Program-made: the position numbers and the translations under genes
Assembly: GCA_016177705.1 (NCBI GenBank)
Contig: JACOUT010000018.1
Location: 248,001-312,000 of the forward strand
Length of the DNA: 64,000 nt
Direction of reading: 5' to 3'
From: Deltaproteobacteria bacterium
GTDB lineage: Bacteria > Myxococcota > UBA727 > VGSZ01
The notes under the pieces: generated by a model
What the model was told of the DNA's origin: nothing
Databases searched by the model: none
The model's input: the letters and a program-made list of their open reading frames with translations, nothing else
Shown here: positions 53,662 to 62,057 of the stretch, piece after piece
Position numbering within the stretch: the stretch's first letter is position 1
Layout: each line of letters opens with the position of its first letter

Positions 53662-54678
53662 CTATGCTCCACCCGTGCGGGAAAGCTCGATGAACGGTAC
53701 CGCTACTTCGAGGAGCGAGAGGCCACCGTGCGTGAGAGTTGGATAGCCGCCCTGGCTCTTCCACTTGCGACGACCGAGCGCGAACGTCGCGTCGGCGTGG
53801 GCGGTCTTCAGCGGCAGATCGAGCGGCGGCACCCACGCGCCAGGGGCGGGCTGCTCGAGGTCGGCGACCTTCGCCCAGCGGCCACTGGCAAAGCGGTCCT
53901 TCAGGTACGCCGCCTGCGCGGGATCGGCGGTGTCGGGGAAGTGTCCGCTCGCCGCGTAGCCATGGTCGGCGGTGATGACGAGGCGCCGTCCCGTCGTGAG
54001 CGTGTGGACCAGGGTCCAGAAGGCGTCACTCGAGAGCTGCTCGGCGGCTTCCTTCGCCAGCGCCGCGAGGCCATGCCCCGGCGAACGCAGCTCGTGGACG
54101 CGCTCGTCGAGCCAGTCGTGCCAGAGCAGCCAATCGTGCGTGGCGTTGATCTGGGCCGCGCAGTCTTCCCACGGGAGGTTGGTCGAGTCGGTCGTCGCAC
54201 CGGTGAGGCGGCCCTTGCCGGCGCCGAGGTTGTTCTGGAGCGAGCTCCTGCTTGCGAAGCCGAGCGCCTCCGCGAACGGCGTCGTATCGGCCGGAAGCTC
54301 GGCGCCAGTCGCGCGTGCTTGGTGAACGGCGTAGCCGCGCTCCTTGGCACCCTTCAGCAGCCACGGCACTTCACGCAGCGAGAGCGCGTCGAGGATGAGG
54401 ACGGCGCGACCAGCGCCACGCTCGGCCCACCACGACGCCAGCACATTGGCGGTGCGCGGGACCACCGCCTCGTACGACTTCCAGAGGTCCCAGCCCGCCG
54501 TCGCGACGAAGAGATCGGCCGCCCCGAGTTCGGCGTCACGCTTGGTCACCTCCGACGGGGCTTTGTCCTGCGCGAGCGGCACCGAACACGTGTTCCACGC
54601 GTGCTCGAACAGGCTCGCCCAGGCGCTGTCGGGAGAGGCTGCCTGAAGCTGCCGCAGCAAGGTGAGCGGCAACGGCAT
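53662..54678 (-). CDS. pglZ: short stand-alone PglZ-domain protein
   Basis: A 338-aa alkaline-phosphatase-fold protein. Motifs are VLILDALSLREVPWLL (metal-binding Asp and the helix after it), VITADHGYAASG, and THGGLSLLEVAVPFI at the C-terminus. PglZ is the shared core protein of BREX and Pgl systems. Typical PglZ proteins are about 650-900 aa, so this one is close to the bare domain. ATG at 54678 (TGATG overlap with the ATPase stop) is preferred, and GTG at 54681 is also possible, with AGGAGG upstream. Confidence 0.87.
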   Translation of the reverse strand: MPLPLTLLRQLQAASPDSAWASLFEHAWNTCSVPLAQDKAPSEVTKRDAELGAADLFVATAGWDLWKSYEAVVPRTANVLASWWAERGAGRAVLILDALSLREVPWLLKGAKERGYAVHQARATGAELPADTTPFAEALGFASRSSLQNNLGAGKGRLTGATTDSTNLPWEDCAAQINATHDWLLWHDWLDERVHELRSPGHGLAALAKEAAEQLSSDAFWTLVHTLTTGRRLVITADHGYAASGHFPDTADPAQAAYLKDRFASGRWAKVADLEQPAPGAWVPPLDLPLKTAHADATFALGRRKWKSQGGYPTLTHGGLSLLEVAVPFIELSRTGGA

Positions 54679-57458
54679 CACTTCTCCTCCTTGTTCAGCG
54701 TCAGCTCGTAGGTGATGCCGTCGGGTAGCTTCTTGAGCAGCTCGTTGAGCTGCGCGCCCGTGAGGTTCGCGACCTTGAGCTGGACGTCCTGGACCTGCGT
54801 GCCCGTCGTGATCCCCCAGCTCTCGACCTTGCCGAGCAGGTTGAGCGCGGAGGTCGCGCCTGCGGTGCTCAACTGCTTCAACGTGGACGTCGGGCCGTTG
54901 CCGAAGATGCTGCCTCCGGGCGGCGTCGAGATCGGGGGCTGCGCGCTGTCACCGCTAGCTTCACCGCCCGTGACGGGCGGCTGAGGGTTCAGCGGGAGCT
55001 GACCGGTGCCACCGTTGATCGGCGAGACCACGGGCGGCTGCGGCGGCACCACACCCTCCGCGTGCGGCACGGCCTGCGGGAGGAGCACGTAGGTCTCGTC
55101 GAGGTGCTTGCCCGTCCCGAGCTTGCCGCGCATGCGCTTCCACGCGGTCTCCTCGTTCTCGCCCGCGCGCACCTGCAGGTACTCCATGCCGCGCAGGTTG
55201 ATGGCGACCTCCCCGCGGGCGCAGATCCTGACGAGCTTCTCCTTCATCGCGATCTCACCGAGCCACGGGATGCAGTCCTCGCCACCCGGGCGCGGCTCCT
55301 GCAGCTCGCGCAGCAGCTTGCCGATCGACTCGTTCTGCTGGGCGGCCGCGAGGACGAGCGCGTCGAAATCCTCCGAGACGAACAGGTTCTTCCCGACGAG
55401 CTCGTCGACCTTCTCGGGGATCTTCGCGCCTTCTTCCTTGTGGCCCTCGACATGGAAAGTGCATTGCGACGGGGTCTGGAATTTCCAGGTTGCGAGGATG
55501 GCGAAGCGATCGAAGCGGCGCTTGAGGATGTCGCGCAGCTCGCGCTCGTACTTTTGGTGCAGCTTCTTGAACTCGGGGTTCTGCGCCTTCCACTTCTCGG
55601 CGAGCAGCACCGCGCGCGCGAGCACGAGGAGGTCGCGGTCGTAGAACAGGTTCTCGCTGCCGTCGCGCGGCAGCAGGAAGCGCACGGCGTTGCGGCGCGT
55701 CTGCAAGCGCTCCTTGAGCCAGGTGCCGAGGCGCGCATCGACCTTGTCCGGTGGCTCCGGCACGACGAGCAGCGGGATGCGGTCGTCCCACTGCGCGGGA
55801 AGGTCGGCCTCGTCGACACCTGCCCACGGATCGGCAGTCCAATTCGCGCCGAGCACCACGACGCGGAAGGCCTTGGCGACGCTCTCGGCGCCACCGAGGA
55901 CGTAACGCACCTCGCGCGCGAGCTGCAGACGGTCGTTGAGCTTGTCCGGCGTGTCCCCGAACAGCTTGTCGTTGCGCGCGTTGGCGATGAGCTTCGCCTG
56001 CGGATTCTCCTCCTCGCGGAAGACGAGGCGCGAGCCCTCCTGGTGGATGTTGAAACTGTTCTCGACGATGGTTGACAGCTCGGCCGAGAAGAAGTTGTCG
56101 TCGACCGCCTTGGCCCGCGTGATGTCGACGTGCAGCTCGGCGGGCTCGGCGCCGGCGTTCTTGATCGCCAGCGAGCGGAGCCATAGCGCGCCGACGATGT
56201 CCGCAAGGTGCGGAACGGTCTGCGCAGGGTCCTTCATCGCGTCGAGCACGGCGCTCAAGTTGCGTTGCGCCTTCTCGCGCAGGTTCGCGTGGTGCTGGTT
56301 CGACACGGAGTCGAGCAGCGCAGCGATGCCGCTCTTTTCGTCGTCGAGGCGGAAGTCGGCTGCCGTGATGATGGGCGAGCTGGCGTTCCGCGACTTGAAC
56401 ACGTCGGCGAGGATGCGGATCAGGTCACGGGTCTCCTGCGCCTGCGTCGCGACGAGCACTTGGTCCTCGAGCAACGTCATCAGGTGCGGCGCGAACGGCC
56501 AAGCCTCGACGAAGTCGGAGCGGACGCGCTGGTGCTCGGCGGGCGCGACGTCGGCGAGGCGCAGGTGCTCCGAGACGTGCTTCTCGATGGCCGACTCGAT
56601 CTGCGCCGGCTGCACATTCATCCGGTTATCGAACAGGCGGTGCAGGAGGAGGCGAAGGCGGTCGCGGCGCGCGTTCGGTCCCTTGAAGTCGATCTGGCGC
56701 GGGTTCACGCGGTGAACCTGCTGGTACGCCTCGGTCTCGCCGTTGCGGACCGAGACGACGAGCACGAGCAGCTCGGGGTGCTCCTTGGCGATCTCTGAGA
56801 GGAGCTGGATGAAGTTGAACGCCCACGTCTTCCACGGGTACTGCTTCGTGTTCGTGAGGCCGTCGTACCAGGTCTGGAATTCGTCGAGGACGAGCGCGGT
56901 CGGCGTGTGCTTGAACAGCTCGACGATGAGCTTGTCGCCGGGGATGTCGGTCCGCTTGTCGCCCTGCGCCTCCCACTTGCCCTTGATGTACGCGCCGTGC
57001 GGGTGACGCTCGAAGAGCAGGTCCCACAGGAACTTGTAGTTCTGGCGGTGCAAGCTCTCGCTGACGACGAGCGTCTTCGGGCGCAGCTTGATCTCGGCGA
57101 GCTTCGGCTGGCCGAGGCGAATGCCCCAGGCCTTCAGCCACTCCGTTGTGACCTCGGGGCTGTTGAAGCCGTGGTAGAGGGCAGCGAGCAAGTGCGACTT
57201 ACCTTGGCCGCGCTCGCCGATAAGAACGACGGGTTGCCCGTGCCCCGGGCCGATCGCCTCCATCGCGGAGACCACGTCGGCGGTCGGGTACGTGATGCCG
57301 AGGAACTCGGCGGCGCCAATCTGCGTCGCGCCGGTGTTGTTCTCGTTTGCGAGCTCGATGGCCGTGCCCTTCAGGCGGCGGCCCTGGAATTCTTCGCGTA
57401 GTGTCAGTCCCAGCATCGTTCGGCTCCGTTCAGCAGATGTCGCAGTCAAGTCAGTCAT
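54678..57458 (-). CDS. DUF499 ATPase, BrxC/PglY-like
   Basis: A 926-aa AAA-type ATPase. Walker A is GERGQGKS (81-88) and Walker B is VLDEFQ with D192-E193. The family segment MLGLTLREEFQGRRLKG is near the N-terminus. The remainder is helical to about residue 770, then a Pro/Gly-rich linker (about 795-865) and a small C-terminal domain (VKVANLTGAQLNELLKKLP-like). DUF499 ATPases are core BREX type 3 and Pgl-like components. The start overlaps the HTH gene stop by 8 bp (ATGACTGA). Confidence 0.9.
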   Translation of the reverse strand: MTDLTATSAERSRTMLGLTLREEFQGRRLKGTAIELANENNTGATQIGAAEFLGITYPTADVVSAMEAIGPGHGQPVVLIGERGQGKSHLLAALYHGFNSPEVTTEWLKAWGIRLGQPKLAEIKLRPKTLVVSESLHRQNYKFLWDLLFERHPHGAYIKGKWEAQGDKRTDIPGDKLIVELFKHTPTALVLDEFQTWYDGLTNTKQYPWKTWAFNFIQLLSEIAKEHPELLVLVVSVRNGETEAYQQVHRVNPRQIDFKGPNARRDRLRLLLHRLFDNRMNVQPAQIESAIEKHVSEHLRLADVAPAEHQRVRSDFVEAWPFAPHLMTLLEDQVLVATQAQETRDLIRILADVFKSRNASSPIITAADFRLDDEKSGIAALLDSVSNQHHANLREKAQRNLSAVLDAMKDPAQTVPHLADIVGALWLRSLAIKNAGAEPAELHVDITRAKAVDDNFFSAELSTIVENSFNIHQEGSRLVFREEENPQAKLIANARNDKLFGDTPDKLNDRLQLAREVRYVLGGAESVAKAFRVVVLGANWTADPWAGVDEADLPAQWDDRIPLLVVPEPPDKVDARLGTWLKERLQTRRNAVRFLLPRDGSENLFYDRDLLVLARAVLLAEKWKAQNPEFKKLHQKYERELRDILKRRFDRFAILATWKFQTPSQCTFHVEGHKEEGAKIPEKVDELVGKNLFVSEDFDALVLAAAQQNESIGKLLRELQEPRPGGEDCIPWLGEIAMKEKLVRICARGEVAINLRGMEYLQVRAGENEETAWKRMRGKLGTGKHLDETYVLLPQAVPHAEGVVPPQPPVVSPINGGTGQLPLNPQPPVTGGEASGDSAQPPISTPPGGSIFGNGPTSTLKQLSTAGATSALNLLGKVESWGITTGTQVQDVQLKVANLTGAQLNELLKKLPDGITYELTLNKEEK

Positions 57459-57648
57459 CCTCGCGGTTCGTGTCTGTTCCGCGCGACTGCTCGGAGATCC
57501 ACCGCTCCAGATCCTCGCGCCGGAACCGCCAGGAATTGCCGACCTTGAACGCGGGGAGCTTCCCGTCCTGCACCAAGCGGTAGAGCGTTCGCTCGGTGAC
57601 CTTCAGGTAATCCGCGACCTCACGGATCGTGAGGATGTCTTCGGGCAT
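57451..57648 (-). CDS. excisionase-family HTH regulator of the defence operon
   Basis: A 65-aa winged helix-turn-helix: ILTIREVADYLKVTERTLYRLVQDGKLPAFKVGNSWRFRREDLERWI. This is the HTH_17 (MerR-like excisionase) fold. Its ATG at 57648 lies about 34 nt downstream of a good promoter, and its end overlaps the DUF499 ATPase start, so it leads the operon. It probably acts as an autoregulator, not an excisionase. Confidence 0.85.
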   Translation of the reverse strand: MPEDILTIREVADYLKVTERTLYRLVQDGKLPAFKVGNSWRFRREDLERWISEQSRGTDTNREDD

Positions 57649-57681
57649 GGCTCGTCCTCGCGCAGGCATCTGGCGGGCGCC

Positions 57682-57710
57682 ATGATACGGCAAGGCTTTC
57701 GTTAGGACAA
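57682..57710 (-). promoter_or_regulatory. promoter of the defence operon
   Basis: Read on the minus strand: TTGTCC (57710-57705) as -35, a 17-bp spacer, and TATCAT (57687-57682) as -10. The HTH gene start follows at 57648. A short palindrome CGCCATTGGCG at 57711-57721 abuts the -35 box and is a candidate operator. Confidence 0.55.
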
Positions 57711-57799
57711 CGCCATTGGCGAAGTTTTCAAGAGGGTTCCTGCGCCTTCCGGGCGCGGTCCTTCCCCGGTGGGGTTGCGCCCGGGCATCTCGGCGAGGC

Positions 57800-58621
57800 T
57801 CAGAACAGCCCGAGCTGCTTCTCGGCCGGGATCGGCAGGACGCCGATGATGACCCACGGGTTCACGGCCACCTGGTGCCACTGCTGGGTGGTGCCGAGGA
57901 AGAGATGCAGATCCTTCTTCAGGAACTCGTCCATGTACTTCTGCCGGACCTTCGCGATCGCCTTCGACTCGTCGCCGTCCACCGAGCGCAGGCAGTTCCA
58001 GTAGAGCGCACCGATCTCCCAGTCGAGGATCTGCTGCTCGCTCTTCTTCCCGGCGGCGTCCTCGAACCTGTACGAGAACTTGTAGGGCAGCTTCGGGATC
58101 ACCCTGAAGGTCTCTCGCCAGGTGTTGTCCTCGAACAGCTCATGCTGTCGCGAGGCCTCGCGCATCTCCTTGACCTTGTTAATGTCCCACTCGCGTTCGT
58201 CCTCTTCGACGACGAACGCCAAGATGCGGGCGGGCTTGAATACGGCGAGCGAGATCTGGTTCGCCTTCGCGCCCGCGATCAGCTCCTCGAGGTTGTCGTA
58301 GACGCGGGCCTTCTTCAGCAGGACCTCGCGACGCTCACGCCAGTTGTGGTCCGTGCTCATCTCGCCGACGGGCACGAGCTCGCGCTGATCCACGGGGCGA
58401 AAAGTCTCCGGGCGGACGTCCACGGTGTTGCGTTGGAGGCGGCACTCGACCCAGTCGTACTTGCTGTACTGCTGCTTCTCATCGAGACGCCGGAACGGCA
58501 CCGGATAGATGCGCACCCAGCTCCCGTCCTCGCGGACGCCGGCGGTACACACCGTCTCGCCGTACTTCCGAGAGAGCGTGGGGTACGTCTTGACCGTGAT
58601 GAGAACGCGCTGCTTCTCCAT
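57800..58621 (-). CDS. conserved hypothetical protein paired with DUF488, 273 aa
   Basis: A 273-aa protein of no named family I can assign. The N-terminus VLITVKTYPTLSRKYGETVCTAGVREDGSWVRIYPVPFRRL looks like a strongly conserved beta-rich core with Cys and Trp positions. A C-terminal helical part and PWVIIGVLPIP follow. It is separated from the DUF488 gene by 16 bp. The pair are likely joint components of an accessory nucleic-acid or defence module. Confidence 0.75.
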   Translation of the reverse strand: MEKQRVLITVKTYPTLSRKYGETVCTAGVREDGSWVRIYPVPFRRLDEKQQYSKYDWVECRLQRNTVDVRPETFRPVDQRELVPVGEMSTDHNWRERREVLLKKARVYDNLEELIAGAKANQISLAVFKPARILAFVVEEDEREWDINKVKEMREASRQHELFEDNTWRETFRVIPKLPYKFSYRFEDAAGKKSEQQILDWEIGALYWNCLRSVDGDESKAIAKVRQKYMDEFLKKDLHLFLGTTQQWHQVAVNPWVIIGVLPIPAEKQLGLF

Positions 58622-58637
58622 CGTGCCCCCGACATTC

Positions 58638-59570
58638 TCACAAGTGCTTAGCCGTGAGATCCTTGCTGGCCTTGCCCGCGAGCGCCTCGGCGACGCAATG
58701 GCGGTGGCACTGGTTCGGCTGGTGCTCGTAGCAGGTGAGCGTCACGCGCTCGCCCGCTTCGATCCAGCCCTGGATCTTCTTCAACGCCGAGCCCTGCTTC
58801 GGGAGCCACGTACGCTCGTAGTCGGCGAACAGCGCATCGTAGTCGGCCTGCGTGTCGAGTGACTGCCGCTGCTCTGACGCGATGCCGAGCTCGGGCAGGT
58901 GCTCGTAGCGGATGCCGACGCCCTCGCACCCGCGCGCGAGCGTGTTCTTCGAGAAGCCGTACTTCCGGCTGATGGGGTTGCGGCGCACGTCGCAGAGGAG
59001 CGTGACGCCGCTTTTCAGCAGGATGGTCAGGTAGCTCTCGAGCGTGTGGCCCTCGTAGCCGATGGTGCTCAGCGCAGAGCCGGTCGCCTTGGTGCGGACC
59101 GCCTTGATGCGCGCGAGCGCGACGTCGTCGCCCTTGAGGACGCGCTCGGCGATCTCGCTGCGGGTCGCGAAAAACGGAAAGCGCCGGTATGTGTCGGCGA
59201 CAAGCGCGTCCCCGTGCAGACCACGGTGCTGCTTCGCGAAGGCCGCGAGCTGCATGTCCATCGTGCGCCCGATGATCTTCCGCCCCTCCGCGGTGATCTG
59301 CCAGCCGTCCTCGTCCTCGAGGAGCCCACGCTCGATGAGCTTCCGCCGATCCGCGTAGGACGTGAATGAAAACGCGCCGAACTTGTACGGGACGAAGTCG
59401 TAGGGAGCCTCCCCCGTCGACGACTCCTGGCAGTACAGGAACAGTAGCTTCTGGAAGTCGAGCATGCCCGACGTGCCGCCGAGGGCATCGAGGAGCTGCA
59501 AGAGCTGGCGCTGCCGCGAGAACAGCATCGGCGTTGTGCGCGTGGAGGTGCGGGTGGTCGTGGCGGTCAT
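58638..59570 (-). CDS. DUF488 domain protein with N-terminal helical domain
   Basis: A 310-aa protein. Residues of about 15-85 (LLQLLDALGGTSGMLDFQKLLFLYCQESS ... FGAFSFTSYADRRKLIERGLL) look like a SocA/DUF4065-type domain. Residues of about 165-300 are DUF488, with STIGYEGHTLESYLTILLKSGVTLLCDVRRNPISRKYGFSK and CYEHQPNQCHRHCVAEAL, where the CDVR and Cys/His motif is conserved. The biochemical role of DUF488 is not established. The start overlaps the upstream HTH stop (ATGA). Confidence 0.83.
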   Translation of the reverse strand: MTATTTRTSTRTTPMLFSRQRQLLQLLDALGGTSGMLDFQKLLFLYCQESSTGEAPYDFVPYKFGAFSFTSYADRRKLIERGLLEDEDGWQITAEGRKIIGRTMDMQLAAFAKQHRGLHGDALVADTYRRFPFFATRSEIAERVLKGDDVALARIKAVRTKATGSALSTIGYEGHTLESYLTILLKSGVTLLCDVRRNPISRKYGFSKNTLARGCEGVGIRYEHLPELGIASEQRQSLDTQADYDALFADYERTWLPKQGSALKKIQGWIEAGERVTLTCYEHQPNQCHRHCVAEALAGKASKDLTAKHL

Positions 59571-59800
59571 TTCGTCTTCCTTGTCGTCGTTCGCCGCACC
59601 GGCTTGGCCCGCGTACGCGCTTGGTTTGCTCCACCGGCGCGGACCCAGTCGTCAACCTCCGAGAGCTTGAACTTCCAGAGCTTCCCGACCCGATGGGCAG
59701 GCAGTCCCTTCGCGTCGATCCAGCGGTACACCGAGTCCTTGGCGACGCCGATGTGAGCCGCCACGGCGTCGACAGACACCCAGGGCTCAGCGCTCGTCAT
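59567..59800 (-). CDS. excisionase-family HTH protein
   Basis: A 77-aa HTH_17 protein: WVSVDAVAAHIGVAKDSVYRWIDAKGLPAHRVGKLWKFKLSEVDDWV, followed by an Arg/Lys-rich tail. ATG at 59800. It is the first gene of the DUF488 operon, repeating the HTH-first layout seen in the defence operon. An autoregulatory role is likely. Confidence 0.83.
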   Translation of the reverse strand: MTSAEPWVSVDAVAAHIGVAKDSVYRWIDAKGLPAHRVGKLWKFKLSEVDDWVRAGGANQARTRAKPVRRTTTRKTK

Positions 59801-59872
59801 CGGGGCCACGGCTCGCATGCGGCGAAAAGCTATCAGGATCCAGGTAGATGGACAAGTTTCGGTATGAGTCGG

Positions 59873-60331
59873 TCAAAGTCGTTCAGACCCAACAATACGC
59901 CGCCACGCCGCCCGCTGCGCGGCCCACGTCCCCGCGTGGGCCACCGCCCGGAGGGTGCGCTCGGCCAGCGGCTCGGCGCCCTCCACGGCATCGAGGGCGA
60001 GCACGGCGTCTTGGAGGTCAGGCGCCAGGAGCAAGAGGTCGAGGAGCTGCGTCACCCGCGCCCGCGTCAGCCCCAGCTTCCGCGCCACGTCGGCCCGGTC
60101 GGCGACGGCGCCCCGGTCGATGGCCGCCTGCAGGTGGTGCGCGAGGGCGAGCTGCTGGGCGACCTTCGCGGGCCGGCGCACGGGCTCGGACTTCGCGGGC
60201 GGCGGCGTCTCGGCGAGCGTGACGCTCCGGCTCTTGCGGCGGAAGAGCGGCCTCTCGATGACGCGGAAGCTGTCGCCCTCGGCGTCCGTGTTCTTCCTCG
60301 CGCCCGCCGCGCTGCTCTCGGCGCCTCTCAT
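59873..60331 (-). CDS. small DNA-binding-like protein of the recombinase operon, 152 aa
   Basis: A 152-aa basic protein. Residues of about 50-120 (PAKVAQQLALAHHLQAAIDRGAVADRADVARKLGLTRARVTQLLDLLLLAPDLQDAVL) contain a helix-turn-helix like that of ParB-type or serine-recombinase-linked proteins. The final 25 residues are Trp/Arg-rich. Its ATG at 60331 overlaps the recombinase stop (ATGA), so it is translated with the recombinase and may direct it. Confidence 0.75.
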   Translation of the reverse strand: MRGAESSAAGARKNTDAEGDSFRVIERPLFRRKSRSVTLAETPPPAKSEPVRRPAKVAQQLALAHHLQAAIDRGAVADRADVARKLGLTRARVTQLLDLLLLAPDLQDAVLALDAVEGAEPLAERTLRAVAHAGTWAAQRAAWRRIVGSERL

Positions 60332-61878
60332 GCGGCCTCCTTCTCGCCCGCGACGGCGTCGAAGTTCACCAGCTCGACGCGGCACATCCCGGTCTTCTCG
60401 TCGACGCTGACCCCGGCGACCAGCGCCCGCAGCAGGCGCCCCTGGTTCTCGGGCGTCATGTCGCCCCACACCTTGCCGAAGTTGCGGAGCGCGCCGACGA
60501 ACCACTCCCGCATGCTCTCCACCAGCTCGAGGTTCACGGTGTCGTCCTCGAGCGCGCGAAGCCTGCGTTCGGCGTCGTCGAGCCGGGCAGCCTCGTCGCG
60601 CAGCTTCACCTCGACGAGCTCGCGCGCGCGGCCGTCGAGTCGCACGACCTCGTCGGTCAGCCTCGAGGTGGCGGCCGAGGCGTCGGCGAGCTGCGCCGAC
60701 AACGCCTTGCGGACCTCGACGAAGGTCGAGCGCTCCTTCGCCACGCGCGCGGCCAGCTTCGTTTGGACGCGCTCGGCGAGCGTGCCGTCGGCGGTCGCCT
60801 CCGTGAGGCGCGTGACGACGAATTCCTCGAGGGCGCCGGCGGGCAGCGGCCTCGCGGAGCACCTGTCCGTGCCGTACTTGTCGCGGGTCGAACATCTATA
60901 GAATCGGTAGGCCTTTCCGCTCTTCTTCGTCGTCGAGCCTGGGCACATCGCCTCGCCGCAGCCCCCGCAGCGCAGGAGCCCGCGCAGCACGTACTCGGGG
61001 TTCGTGCCGGTGACGCGCAGCTCGCGGCCCGCCTCGCCGAGGAGCCGCTGCGCCTGGCGGTAGGTGACGTCGTCGATCAGCCGAGGGTGCTCGCCGTCGT
61101 ACAGCTCGTCGCCGTACATCATTCGCCCTGCGTAGAGCGGGCTCCGCAGCACGCGCGCGATGCCGTCCTTGCTCCAGAGCGGTCCGCCCTTGCGCCCGCG
61201 CTTCGAGGAGCGAGGCAGGAGCCCGCGCTTGTTCAGCTCGCGGGCGACGACGGCCATCTGCCGGTGCGCGAGGTAGAGCATGAAGGCCTCGCGCACCACG
61301 TGGGCCTCAGCCTCGTTCACGACGAGCTTCTTGTCCTTCGCCGTGTAGCCGAAGGGCACGGGTCCACCCGTCCACTTCCCCTTGCGGCGCGCGCCGGCGA
61401 TCTTGTCGCGCGTCCGCTCACTGATCATCTCGCGTTCGAACTCGGCGAACGACATCAACATGTTCATCGTCAGCCGACCCATCGCGTCGGCCGTCGAGAA
61501 ATTCTGGGTGATGGAGACGAAGGACGCGCCCGCGGAGCTGAGGCGCTCCATCACCTTCACGAAGTCGAGCAGCGAGCGCGAGAGGCGGTCGACCTTGTAG
61601 ACGACGATGACGTCGACCTTGCCGGCCTCGACGTCGGCCATGAGGCGCGTGAACGCGGGGCGGTCGATGTTCGCGCCGGTGAAGCCGCCGTCATCGTAGC
61701 GCTCGTCGACGAGCGTCCAGCCCTGCTGCCGCTCGATGTACGCGAGACACGACTCGCGCTGGGCGTCGAGCGAGTTGAACTCCTGCTCGAGGCCCATCGT
61801 CGTCGACTTGCGGGTGTAGATGGCGCAGCGCTTCGTCTCCGGCGCCGGCGCGCTCGCTCGCTGGCGCGGCTTGCTCAT
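60328..61878 (-). CDS. large serine recombinase
   Basis: A 516-aa recombinase. The resolvase domain holds catalytic S25 (YTRKST), VDVIVVYKVDRLSRS and the E-helix EREMISERTRDKI. A recombinase domain (about 185-290) is followed by a zinc ribbon (CGGCGEAMC ... CSTRDKYGTDRC) and a coiled coil (about 385-460). This is the architecture of large serine integrases. It likely moved the island or part of it. The start overlaps the 60-aa gene stop (ATGA). Confidence 0.95.
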   Translation of the reverse strand: MSKPRQRASAPAPETKRCAIYTRKSTTMGLEQEFNSLDAQRESCLAYIERQQGWTLVDERYDDGGFTGANIDRPAFTRLMADVEAGKVDVIVVYKVDRLSRSLLDFVKVMERLSSAGASFVSITQNFSTADAMGRLTMNMLMSFAEFEREMISERTRDKIAGARRKGKWTGGPVPFGYTAKDKKLVVNEAEAHVVREAFMLYLAHRQMAVVARELNKRGLLPRSSKRGRKGGPLWSKDGIARVLRSPLYAGRMMYGDELYDGEHPRLIDDVTYRQAQRLLGEAGRELRVTGTNPEYVLRGLLRCGGCGEAMCPGSTTKKSGKAYRFYRCSTRDKYGTDRCSARPLPAGALEEFVVTRLTEATADGTLAERVQTKLAARVAKERSTFVEVRKALSAQLADASAATSRLTDEVVRLDGRARELVEVKLRDEAARLDDAERRLRALEDDTVNLELVESMREWFVGALRNFGKVWGDMTPENQGRLLRALVAGVSVDEKTGMCRVELVNFDAVAGEKEAA

Positions 61879-62057
61879 CGCGCCTCCTTCGAGGGCCCCG
61901 GCGTGGGCTCGCCCTCGGCGGGCTTTGCGGTCTCGCGCTCGACGACGGCCAGGAGCCGCTCGAGGTTGTCGTTGAGGCGAGCCAGCTCGCGCGCGATGGA
62001 CGGCATCGTCGACTCGTAGAAGCGGTGGCCCATTTGCGTGCGGAAGAAGTCGCTCAT
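61875..62057 (-). CDS. small protein of the recombinase operon, 60 aa
   Basis: A 60-aa helical protein: SDFFRTQMGHRFYESTMPSIARELARLNDNLERLLAVVERETAK, then a Pro/Glu tail. Function unknown. Overlaps of 4 bp with both the DUF2924 gene and the recombinase support its reality. Similar tiny genes accompany DUF2924 and serine recombinases in other mobile elements. Confidence 0.75.
   Translation of the reverse strand: MSDFFRTQMGHRFYESTMPSIARELARLNDNLERLLAVVERETAKPAEGEPTPGPSKEAR

Noticed and set aside
43424..57648. Labelling the operon as canonical BREX type 3 or DISARM
   Set aside because: BrxA, BrxF and the usual order are missing for BREX 3, and DrmA, DrmB and DrmC are missing for DISARM. Only the PglZ, DUF499, DUF1156 and SNF2 parts are shared.
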